From positions 14,602,613 to 14,666,612 of the forward strand of contig NC_016135.3 in the NCBI RefSeq assembly GCF_000005505.3: a stretch of DNA of 64,000 nucleotides. The letters run 5' to 3'. The translations under genes and the position numbers were made by a program. This DNA comes from Brachypodium distachyon (Eukaryota > Streptophyta > Magnoliopsida > Poales > Poaceae). The notes under the pieces are model-generated. The model searched no databases and was not told the origin of the DNA. It was given only the letters and a program-made list of their open reading frames with translations. How positions within the stretch are numbered: position 1 is the first letter of the stretch; every line of letters starts with the position of its first letter. Shown here one piece after another: positions 34,301 to 43,632 of this stretch.

Positions 34301-35311
34301 GGCGATCACATCAACTTTTGATCCATTCCCGACGCGCATAGTCACCTCATCTCTTGCTAGTCTTCGTTTATTCTGTAGCTCCTGTTTCGAGTTACAAATG
34401 TGAGCAACTGAACCAGTATCAAATACCCAGGTGCTACTACGAGTACTAGTAAGGTACACATCAATAACATGTATATCAAATATACCTTTGACGTTGCCAG
34501 CCTTCTTATCTGCCAAGTACTTGGGGCAGTTACGCTTCCAGTGGCCAGTCCCCTTGCAGTAGAAGCACTCAGTATCCGGCTTAGGTCCAGATTTGGGCTT
34601 CTTCGCGGGAGTGGCAACAGTTTTGCCACCCTTCTTGAAATTTCCCTTCTTACCCTTTGCCTTCTTGAAACTGGTGGTCTTATTGACCATCAACACTTGA
34701 TGCTCCTTTTTGATTTCCACCTCCGCGGTTTTTAACATCGCGAGGAGCTGAGGAAGTGTCCTATCCATCCTTTGCATATTGTAGTTCACCACAAAACTTT
34801 TATAGCTAGGTGGTAGTGACTGAAGAACCCGGTCAATGCCTAATTCATTAGGAATCTCAATTCCCAGTTGTCTCAGGCGGTCGGCGTACCCAGACATTCT
34901 GAGCACGTGCTCGCTAACGGAGCTGTTCTCCTCCATCTTGCAGTTAAAGAACCTTTCAGAGGCATCATACCTCTTCGCACGGGCTTGGGTCTGAAATAAA
35001 ATATCCAGTTCCCCAATCATAGCATATGCCGAGTGGTGCTCAAAACGCTTTTGGAGCTCAGGTTCCATACCAAGCAAGAGGCCGCACCTAACTACATTGT
35101 GGTCCTCAGATTGAGTCAGCCAAACGTTCCTAACGTCAGCAGACTCAGTTGCTGCGGGTTCTGCACCAAGCGCTGCATCAAAAACATAAGCCTTTTTGGC
35201 AGCTTCGAGGATAATCCTCACATTCCGGAACCAGTCCGTAAAGTTGCTTCCATTGGACTTCAGTTTATCTTTCTCTAGGAGAGTATTCATATTGAACGTA
35301 GTACGAGCCAT
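31340..35311 (-). CDS. Copia gag-protease-integrase-RT-RNase H polyprotein, intact
   Basis: From the ATG at 35311 (MARTTFNMNTLL, the usual BARE-1/Angela start; a TTG nine codons upstream would lengthen it) 1,323 codons are open. Positions below are numbered from that upstream TTG. They are gag (~20-250), a zinc knuckle CFYCKGTGHWKRNC (~258-271), a protease with DTG (~307), and a pre-integrase region with HCRLGH (~446). The integrase triad is HTDVCGP (~506), SDRGGEY and NGVSER (D-x35-E spacing, ~569 and ~605). The RT has the YVDD box (~1,006) and FSPVAMLKSVR. RNase H has YVDASF, TEAEY and DNTGA. No stop or frameshift is present, so it could encode active proteins. All functions needed for a replication cycle inside virus-like particles are represented; no envelope gene is seen. 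Confidence 0.97.
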   Translation of the reverse strand: MARTTFNMNTLLEKDKLKSNGSNFTDWFRNVRIILEAAKKAYVFDAALGAEPAATESADVRNVWLTQSEDHNVVRCGLLLGMEPELQKRFEHHSAYAMIGELDILFQTQARAKRYDASERFFNCKMEENSSVSEHVLRMSGYADRLRQLGIEIPNELGIDRVLQSLPPSYKSFVVNYNMQRMDRTLPQLLAMLKTAEVEIKKEHQVLMVNKTTSFKKAKGKKGNFKKGGKTVATPAKKPKSGPKPDTECFYCKGTGHWKRNCPKYLADKKAGNVKGIFDIHVIDVYLTSTRSSTWVFDTGSVAHICNSKQELQNKRRLARDEVTMRVGNGSKVDVIAVGTLPLHLSSGLVLNLTNCYLVPALSMNIISGSCLMQDGYSFKSENNGCSIYMSNIFYGHAPLVNGLFLLSLDSSDTHIHNVNAKRCKVDNDSSTYLWHCRLGHIGIKRMKKLHSDGLLESLDFESFDTCEPCLMGKMTRTPFSGIMERASDLLEIIHTDVCGPMSVTTCDGYRYFLTFTDDLSRYGYIYLMKNKSETFEKFKEFQNEVENHRNKKIKFLRSDRGGEYLSYEFGTHLRQCGIVSQLTPPGTPQRNGVSERRNRTLLDMVRSMMSLTDLPLSFWGYALETAAFTLNRAPSKSVETTPYELWFGKKPKLSFLKVWGCEAYVKRLQPDKLEPKSEKCVFIGYPKETIGYTFYHRSEGKVFVAKNGSFLEKEFLSKEVSGRKVELDEVIEPSLEFECSAAPETVPVHPASAREEANDNDHEVLNETTTELRRSTRTRNTPEWYNVRVMNVMLLDNDEPANYEEAMMSPDSEKWLEAMKSEMGSMYENQVWTLVDLPNDRKAVENKWIFKKKTDADGNVTVYKARLVAKGFRQIQGVDYDETFSPVAMLKSVRIMLAIAAFFDYEIWQMDVKTAFLNGHIEEELYMVQPKGFVNPKDANKVCKLQRSIYGLKQASRSWNLRFDKVIKGFGFVQTHGEACIYKKVSGSSVAFLILYVDDILLIGNDIELLKSVKGYLNKSFSMKDLGEAAYILGIKIYRDRSRCLIGLTQSTYLDKVLKRFKIDQAKKGFLPMLQGKILSKTQCPASAKDREKMNSIPYASAIGSIMYAMLCTRPDVCHAVSLTSRYQSDPGVEHWTAVKNILKYLKRTKEMFLVYGGDEQLVVKGYVDASFDTDPDDSKSQSGYVFILNGGAVSWRSSKQSVVAASTTEAEYVAASEAAQEGVWMKEFISELGVVLSALDPMDIYCDNTGAIANAKEPRSHKNSKHIKRRFHTIREYVKDGDIKICKVHTDLNVADPLTKPLPRAKHDQHQDSMGVRFITM

Positions 35312-36550
35312 TGATCTACAGCATATTTGCAAAGGCAATTAGACTAAGTTCATGATAATAAGTTCAAGCTAATCAAATTACTAATGAACTCCCACTAAAA
35401 TCAACATCCCTCGGGTTGTTTAGTGACACATGATCCAAATCCACTACACCAAGTCCGATCATCACGTGAGATGGAGTAGCTTCAATGGTAAACATCAGCA
35501 TGTTGATCACATCATTCATATGACTCATGTTTAACCTTTCAGTTTCTTGTGTTCCGAGGCCATGTCTGTACATGCTAGGCTCGTCAAGTTAACCAAAGTA
35601 TTCCTGCATGTGTAAAACTGGCTTACACCCGTTGTATGCGAACGTAGAGTTTATAACACCCGATCATCACGTGGTGCTTCAAAACGACGAACTTTTGCAA
35701 CGGTGCATACTAAGGGAGAACACATTATTATCTTGATATTAACAATAAGGGATCATCTTATAATGCTACCGTCAACTAAGCAAAATAAGATGCATAAAAG
35801 GGATAAACATCACATGCATAAATAATGTGACATGATATGGCCTTCTCTTCGTGTGCCTTTGATCTCCATCTCCAAAGCACGGGCATGATCTCCATCATCA
35901 CCAGCATGGCGCCTAGGTCCTCGGGCGTCATGTATAGTTGCCTCCACCAACTATTGCTACTACGACTATTGCTACTACTAGCGATAAAGTAAAGCAATTA
36001 CATGGCGATTAAATCATTGACACGAAGGTCATACAATAATTAATGAGACAACCATACGGCTCCTGCCGGTTGCCAAACTCATCGACATGCAAGTTGTGAA
36101 ATATTACAAAACATGATCATCTCATACATCAAATATATTATATCATATCTTGGCCATACCACATCACATGCCCCTGCAAAAACAAGTTAGACGCTTCTAC
36201 TTTGTTGTTACATGTTTTACGTCGCTTTAGGGGCTGCACTAAAAGAACCGTTCTTACTTACGCAAAAGCCACAACGGTGATATACAAATTGCTTATTAAC
36301 CATATAGGCCTCCCATTGCAAATCAGATTTCAACTATAGTGGGAGAGACAGACACCCGGCAGCCGCCTTATGCAATACAAGTTGCATGTTAATTGCGCAA
36401 CCGGTCTCTTGTGCGAAGACAAGTAAGGTTGGTCCGAGCCGCTTCATCCCACTATCCCGCAAAATCCGATAGTGCACAAAGGAGGTAGCAATATGAACAT
36501 CAACGCCCACAACTAAATTGTGTTCTACTCGTACAAAACATCTACGCATA
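35312..36550 (-). other. Angela untranslated leader
   Basis: About 1.2 kb between the 5' LTR/primer site and the polyprotein start, long as is usual for BARE-type elements and expected to hold packaging and translation signals. No coding frame of note. Confidence 0.8.
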
Positions 36551-36568
36551 GATCTAGCTCTGATACCA
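36551..36568 (-). promoter_or_regulatory. Angela primer-binding site
   Basis: On the minus strand TGGTATCAGAGC follows the 5' LTR by one base, complementary to the 3' end of initiator tRNA-Met. Confidence 0.92.
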
Positions 36569-36569
36569 C

Positions 36570-38269
36570 TGTTAGGTTCGTTGCATAGGAAACAAAAAAA
36601 TTTCCTACGAGAAGTGCGGAAGAAAACCCAAGAATATATATATACTAGATGTATGTAACGAGAGGGATCATGAACACCATACCCTCGTAGACCGCTAAGC
36701 GTTACGATCACGAGATCGTTGTTGGTGTAGTGGAACTTTCAATGAGATCAATCTCAGTGCCGAACGGACAGCACCTCCTTGGTATCCACACGTTCAGCTT
36801 CACGTTGTCTCCTCCTTCCTCGATCCAGCAAGCGAGAGGGAGAGGTAGACGAGATCCCGGCAGCACGACGGCGTGGTGACTATGGTGAATATTCTCACGG
36901 GCAGGGCTACGCCGTGCGCGTGAGAAGAGGAGGAGAGGAGGGCTCAGGGGAGAGAGATCCAACTGAAAGCTTGGGGTGTCTCTCTCCCTTGCCCCCCCTT
37001 CTATTTATATAGGGGTAGAGGAGGCGTGGCCGGCCAGGACTATCCCGTGGCCAGGACTCTCATGCGGCCAGGACTCTCCCGCGGCCAGGACTCTCCTCCT
37101 GGCCGCATGGGCCCTGTGGGCTAGCCCCTCGGCCCATTAAGGCCAGGGTGCTCCCTCACAGGCCCATTTAGCCCAGGGATAGGTGGGCCTCAAGGTGGAA
37201 CCCTCCGGATCCCTCCGGAACCTTCTAGAAGCTTCCCGGTCAAAACCGGAAAATATTCCAAACTTTCCAGAACCCTGAAAACAACTTTCCATATATAAAT
37301 CTTTATCTCCGGAACATTCCGGAGCTCCTCGTTGCGTCTAGGATCCCATCCAAGACTCCGAATCATAATTCGATATCATCATCATTTATCTCGTCTAACC
37401 CAAGCAACATGAAACGTTAAGTGTGTGACCTTACGGGTTCGAGAACATGTGGACATGATCAAATATCAATAACCAATAGCGGGACCTGGATGTCCATAAT
37501 AGTTCCCACATATTCCACGAAGATCTCATCGGTTGAACCACTATGTCGAGGATTCAATTAATCCAGTATCCAATTCTCTTTGTCTCGCGATATATTACTT
37601 GCCCGAGATTTGATCGTCGGTATCGCCATACCTAGTTTAATCTCGTTACCGGCAAGTTCTCTTTACTCGTTCCGTAATATAATACCCCCGCAACTAAACA
37701 CATTAGTCGCATGCTTGCAAGCTCATTAGGATGTTATATTACCGAGAGGGCCCAGAGATATCTCTCCGTCACAAGGAGTGACAAATCCCAGTCTTGATCC
37801 ATACAACCCAACAAGCACCTTCTGGGATACCTGAAAAACACCTTTATGATCACCCAATTACGAGATGACGGTTGATGCCCACAAAGTATTCTTCCGGTAC
37901 TAGGGAGTGGCATGATCTCATGGTCTAAAGAAATAATACTTGACATAATAAAACATAAGCAACTTAAACTTAAGTGACACGATCAAAAGCTATGTTTAGG
38001 TTTGGGTCTGTCCATCACATCATTCTCCTAATGATATGATCTCGTTATTAAATGACAACACATGTCTATGGTTAGGAAACCTTAACCATCTTTAATCAAC
38101 GAGCTAATCTAGTAGAGGCGTATTAGGGACACGGTATTTGTTTATTTATCCACACATGTATTTGAGTTTCCAATCAATACAATTATAGCATGGGCAACAA
38201 ACATTTATCAAGAACAATGAAATATGATAATAACAAATTTATTATTGCCTCTAGGGCATATTTCCAACA
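36570..38269 (-). repeat. Angela 5' LTR
   Basis: A 1,700-bp LTR that would drive minus-strand transcription of the element. It differs from the 3' LTR at 7 transitions, for example CGATCCAGC against CGATCTAGC. Confidence 0.95.
37004..37011 (-). promoter_or_regulatory. TATA box of the Angela 5' LTR
   Basis: TATATAAA on the minus strand, in CCCCTATATAAATAG, a position that fits transcription start in the R region of the LTR. Confidence 0.75.
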
Positions 38270-38274
38270 GTTCT

Positions 38275-38400
38275 ATCCTCCTTTGGCTTTTCCAGTGATG
38301 TGACATTGTTAAGAACATGGTTTGCGACATTATCTTCCTTGATCATTACTTGGGCCGTATCACCAAAGGTGCCTACTATCCAAGCCAAGCTCCCAGCAAA
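38275..38400 (-). pseudogene. Interrupted ORF, upstream part
   Basis: On the minus strand, 42 codons are open from 38400 (a TGA lies at 38401-38403). They read SLAWIVGTFGDTAQVMIKED near the start and run in frame into the Angela target site. With 29,487-29,606 the empty site gives 81 sense codons and a stop. The start could be an intron acceptor (GGGAG) rather than a true start. The composition looks protein-coding, but I cannot name the family. Confidence 0.4.
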
Positions 38401-38477
38401 TCAGATAAGCAAGTTTCCAACCTTCTCACTGTTCATTCAATCTTAGTAAGTACAAGGTTAAAAAGATAGCAAAAAAA

Positions 38478-41400
38478 TGAAGCGACCGCCCCCTTACTAG
38501 GGTTCGATCTCTGTGCTTATTTGTGCTAGTTGCTGGATCGACTTAGTAGCACACACAGTTCAAGATGTAATACCAAGATACAATAGTCAAAATGTACATT
38601 ATTACATCGTATCATCTAGAACTTAATTGTACTTACAAAATTCACATGACCTCTTAGGCCAGCATAAACAAATATTGTTTCAAAACCATGATAACATTGT
38701 ATCATCAAACTGCAGCGGAAAGGTAGAGCAAATGGGCCTCATCTACTCCCAGAGGAGAGAGCATGTTGGAATGTAAGCACATGACCCAAAGAACATCGAC
38801 GAACCTCACTCTTGGTCAGATTCACCTGCATTATTAATTGCAGCCACTATGTGGTCAATACATTGAATGTATTGGCAAGTTCACCTGGAAGTTATAATAG
38901 ATCCTACCAAGTATATGCAATTGAGGTATAGTGGGGTTCAGGCTTTATGGCGTGGTAGCAAAACATAATTTATCTTACTACAAAAGAAAGGTACAATATT
39001 GTTAACTAATGGACACGGGGTAGAAACACCCATGCTCCTATTAACCTAGAGCACATTGAGTAGATACATCAAGTGCCCCTACCCTGTTCAAACCATTCAT
39101 TTTATTTAAGAAATTGGAATGAGTGAGACTTTCCTTACAGTCCCAATATCTAGTTGCTCATAATTGTCCGTAACCGGGGACATGGCTAAGTACTTAGTTT
39201 GACACTCTCGAGAGGTGTTAATCCCTTACTGTCCTCCGAGTGGAGTAGCAACGGCATCACCTTCAAGAATTTTCAGAACATGTTCACCCAAACCACCTGA
39301 GAGACCCGCGCTCCCACCTACACAACTACCTCAGTACAATCCCGCGGATCTGGGTAAACATTTCTTACTCCATCCAGGCAGAGCCCATAATACCATGTGG
39401 TTGTACTGGAAGCTACTAAACAGGAAACTAGTCCAGTCTCTGATACCCCAGGTGGCATTCCACATTTGCGACGCAAGCGCTCCCCGAATCCACGGAAGAC
39501 ACGTCCATGGACGATCCATCTCCGAATCCACGGAGACTCGACTCAGAGGGACCCATAGAAATGGACCTGACGTCGCATAACATCTCAAAATCTCAAAGCT
39601 ATCCTGTCGTCGCGCGGGGCTCCGACACTGGGAGCGTACGGTCATGGCCCCCTTTTAGGTTCGGCAGGGGCGTCAGGGATCGCCCCGGTGATCGCCGGCG
39701 TGGCCGATGGTCCTTCGGGACCGGTGAAGGGATGTACTCGGGGTGCGCACAAACCAAGAACACATGCACGCATGTTTTTACCCAGGTTCGGGCCACCCGG
39801 AGGTGTAAAACCCTACGTTCTGCCTGTCTGAACTGGTATTGATTATGCACCAAGTGTTTACACCTTGCCGGGGGAAGGTCCCCGGGCTCTCTCTCTTTCC
39901 TTGCTAACGCTACTTGCTACCCTCGGACTAGGGCTAGTTGTGAGCTATGAGTCTGTGTAACCGTGTGACTATCGAACTATCCAACTGACCAACCTTTGAA
40001 AACTTGGAACCCTTTGACCGCTGGCGGGGGTCCTCCTTTTATACTCCAGGGGATGCCACAGGTGCCACGGTGCATGGGCTACAAATGTCGAGCGGGGAGG
40101 CATACAACTCCCCCCCGGTGAGCTGGTGGCACGCATGGACGCCACCTCCGCCGCTAGGGGTCTAAAACCCTAGAGTAGGATTTGACAGCCACTGTTTATT
40201 TGATTTGGACGGGTAATGCCCTTCCTGTTGGCTCATTTAATGAGCCGGCGCCTTACTCCTTGCCCCGGTGGGGCCACGCACCCCACGCCCGCCACGCGCC
40301 CGCGTGGCGCTGTTGATCTGCTCACTGGGCCCCACCCTTGAGGCGGGAGCCTGTGCCCGGGAACCCCCTATCCTGGCAAGTCGCTCCCGAGGAAGCGCCC
40401 GGGCCCAACGCACCCGGGAACCTCCCCCCGAGAAGCGGCTTCCCGGGAGGTGCCCAGGCGGGAATATTCCCCGAAGCCCTGCTAGCCCTTCCGGGCTGGT
40501 AGCTAGCCGGGCTGCTCGTAGCCGCTGCCCGGGATGGAACCTTCCCGGGAACTCAGGAACGGGGCCCACGCGTCGCGCAGCGGTGGTACCCCGAGTGCCA
40601 TTGGTGCGACAAGTCCACCCAGGATGGTTCATTAGGGTTGTTTTTGCCAAGTTTCCAAAATCACTCCACATCATGATTTCACAGTGATTGAGATTCCCTC
40701 CCATGTTTACTAACATAGCATGACTAAGCAATACTAATCACGATGGCTATTGGTGGAGGATTCATGGCAAAGGTAACCCTATAGCTAGTAGGTCAATCAT
40801 AGCTAGCATAAGTACGGGTAATGGTCCTATCAATGCATTTCTACAAACAACTCTAATGCATAAGTATTTTAAAACAAATAAACAGTAATAGGATATGATC
40901 AAAGTGAACTTGCCTTGGTAGCAGTTGGAGTTCAAACACTCGTCACAATCACAAGGTTCGCTCTCCGAGAAAACTATTCAAATACAAACAATATACACAC
41001 ACATAAACATACAATTCACATCATGACCAAAAATAAAGTATGCTATGATGCGATGCAAGCATGTGACATGATTGGGTTTATTTTTATTTGGGTGATCAAC
41101 TGATCCTAGGCATTAGAAATTAAAAATAATGCATTAGGGTTTTAAACAAAAGGCAAAAACAATTAATTAAAACCCTAAATTAAAGTTTTATTGGCATCAG
41201 CCAAATAATTTATTTCAAAATATTTATTTCTCTGTCCCAATGGAGATAGGATAATAAAACAAATTTTTGGGCACTGGTTTCAATTAAAAAGGATTTCTAA
41301 ATAATTAGTTATGATATAAATGGCATTAAACCCTATTCTGTAATTTGAATGTGATTCAAATATTCAAATTTGAAATTGGACAGTGCCAAAAGATTCTACA

Positions 41401-42812
41401 GGTTGAGAGCTTTCCAAAAAGGTAAAGTTTGTCAAATTTGGCCAAAGGGTTTAAAAGTTATAATCATTTGAAGTTACAGGGGATTTTCTGCAAAAGTGCC
41501 ATTTCTAATTATTCCGGGAATTAAAATTACATTTGCATTTTTATTTAAGCCATGACACGTGGCAGCTCCTGATTGGTAGGTACCGGTTCGATTAAAATTA
41601 ATATGTGAGATCTAATCTCGGCCGTGGGCCGAGATCCAACGGCCACGAGGGGGTCGGGCTCACCTAGGGATCCGGCGAGCGGCATCCGGCGACGGCGCGG
41701 CACGGGCGGGTGGCGGGCGGCGTCTCGGGCGAAGCGGGCGGCCGGGGAAGCGCGGGGACGGAGCGGCGTGTCGAGGCGGGGTCGGGGACGCGGTCGGCGG
41801 CGCTCGGGGACGGCGGAGCTGACGTCGAGGACGGCGCGAAGACGGTGGCGGGCGGCGGAGCTTCGGGCGCTCGTCGACGGGGAGCTGCGGTGTGCCAAAC
41901 GGAAAACCATCCATGTCAAAATGCTCTCAAGAGAGAGAGAAGGAAGAAGAGGCAGGCTGCGACGAGGATGGCTCACCGAGCTCGTTGGCGCGATGCGAAA
42001 ACGGTAGCGGCGGTGGAGCTTCTCCGGCGAGCGATTCCGGCGGCCTGGGGGCGTGCGAGCGTGGGCGAGCAGAGGGGAAGAAGAGAGGAGAGCTCGGGCT
42101 TTATAGTGCCGTGCTCGGCTTGCTTCGGAAAGGCCGAAATCGGCGGGGCGGCAATGGCGCGCGCGGAATCTGACACGGATTCGGCGGCGGCGCGGGCGGC
42201 GCTTTCCTAACGAGGACGAAGGCCCTGACAGGTGGGCCCCACCTGTCAGTGGCTGCGGGCGCGCGCGCGCGGACCGGGCGGGCTAGGGCGGTTCAGGCAC
42301 GGTCGGTTCTGGGCCGGTTCGGCCCAAGCGGGCGGACTGGTCCGGTTTTCTCTTTTCTTTTCTTTTCTTTTTCCCTTTTTCTTATTTCCTTGATAACTTT
42401 TGATTTTGAACTCCAAATTGGATCAAATAAATTCTAGAAAATTTGTAAAATCATGTTTTATCGTGATACAACTTTTCGGAGTAATTTCCCTTCAAAATAA
42501 AATATATAAAAATACATTTGCCCTATAAATGCCTTTAGGCCCATGTAACTATTTAAATAAAATAGTTTTTCAACTCCAAAAATTATTCAAAAATTATGGG
42601 ATAGCTTATTTATGCAATAAACCCCTTTTATAAATAAACCTTATTGGTTTGAAGATCCAAAGCTCAAATGGGTGTAAACCCTAGGGTTTAAATTGAAATA
42701 AAATCTTTTAAAAGCCTTTTGAGATTCAAATTTGAATTCAAACATGCAATTGGGGCATGATGCTTATGGATGCAATACATATGTAAAATTTTGAAATTTT
42801 TGGGATGTTACA
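38478..42812 (-). mobile_element. X2: chromovirus 3' LTR (TGTAACATCCC family)
   Basis: Read on the minus strand the LTR starts TGTAACATCCC at 42812, right after the integrase region, and ends GGTCGCTTCA at 38478. Without a 1,007-bp nested LTR (39605-40611) it is about 3.3 kb, similar to solo LTR X1. It shows shared landmarks with X1, such as GTGCTAG...TAGCACACA and CATTGAATGTA. The GC-rich block at 41,600-42,320 makes long spurious frames. Confidence 0.75.
39605..40611 (-). mobile_element. LTR U3, Tat-like family, nested in X2
   Basis: On the minus strand it starts TGTCGCACCA and ends GCGCGACGACA. It shares with U1/U2 the ends, the TATA region (40035-40043) and the block CCCAGGTTCGGGCCACCCGG. 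No leader or internal region is attached, so it is probably a solo LTR. The flanking pentamers TATCC and AGTCC do not match well. It lacks the ubiquitin-like segment; a GC-rich block with repeated CCCGGGAA words occupies that place. Confidence 0.65.
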
Positions 42813-43632
42813 GACCTAACCCTCTTAAGATGAATCTCGTCCTCGAGATTCGGTGTGGTTAGTAAAGAGGTGTGGGTGGTTTTCTTGAAGATCACCTTCG
42901 TGTTTCCAAGTGGCTTCCTCTTCGGTGTGATGGTCCCACTGAACTTTGCAAAACTTGATGGTCTTGGATTGGGTTTGTTTCTCAGCTGTATCCAAGATTC
43001 TGATAGGTATCTCCTCATAGGTGAGGTCACTCTGTATCTGGACTTCTTCTAGGGGTATCGTATCCCTTAGTGGTGTGTCGGCCATCTCAGGATGACACTT
43101 CTTCAGCTGTGATACATGGAAGACATTGTGGACATTGGACAGTACTTCCGGTAAATCCAATTTGTAGGCTACCTCTCCTTGTCGTGACAAGATCTTGAAG
43201 GGTCCAATAACACGGGGTGCTAACTTTCCTTTTATTCCAAATCTCCTAGCTCCACGTATTGGTGAAACTCTGAGATACGCTCTATCTTCAGCCTCGTAGG
43301 TAACCTCCCTACGTTTGGTATCCGCGTAGCTCTTTTGTCTTGACTGGGCTGCCTTCAGCCGGTCTCGGATGAGTCTAACCTTTTCCTCGGCATCCTTTAT
43401 CATGTCCGGGCCGAATAGGCCACGATCTCCTACACCATCCCATAACAATGGTGTTCTGCACTTCCTTCCATACAAAGCTTCAAATGGTGACATTCCTATG
43501 CTGGCTTGGAAGCTGTTGTTGTAAGAAAATTCTGCATATGGCAGGTTGTCATCCCAACTGGATCCATAATCTAGAGCGCAGGCTCTCAACATGTCTTCAA
43601 GGATCTGACTAACCCTCTCGGTTTGTCCATGT
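42813..43632 (-). pseudogene. Chromovirus (Del/Tekay-type Gypsy) integrase C-terminus
   Basis: The minus-strand frame reads GQTERVSQILEDMLRACALD at the break, then PYAEFSYNNSFQASIGMSPF, WDGVGDRGLFGPD, VHNVFHVSQLKKCHP, and a chromodomain-like tail YEEIPIRILDTAE...VQWDHHTEEEATW, with a stop at 42825. The C-terminal chromodomain guides integration in this clade. Next come a purine tract (TTAAGAGGGTTAGG) and the X2 LTR. The N-terminal part of the integrase, RT and gag are missing because the sequence is cut at about 43,632. Confidence 0.88.

Larger units (their letters stand above)
29607..38269 (-). mobile_element. Full-length Ty1-copia element, Angela/BARE-1/WIS family
   Basis: An 8,663-bp element on the minus strand with two 1,700-bp LTRs, a tRNA-Met primer site, a ~1.2-kb leader, one polyprotein ORF and a polypurine tract. 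The 5-bp target duplication GTTCT flanks it (29602-29606 and 38270-38274). The LTR ends TGTTGGAAATATGCC and CGAACCTAACA are those of the Angela/BARE-1/WIS group of Triticeae. By eye the LTRs differ at 7 positions, all transitions, with no indel, so the insertion is recent. The element splits an open frame (29,487-29,606 and 38,275-38,400). Confidence 0.97.

Noticed and set aside
39600..40616. 5-bp target duplication for LTR U3 (TATCC / AGTCC)
   Set aside because: Only three of five bases match, so I do not claim it as a target duplication.
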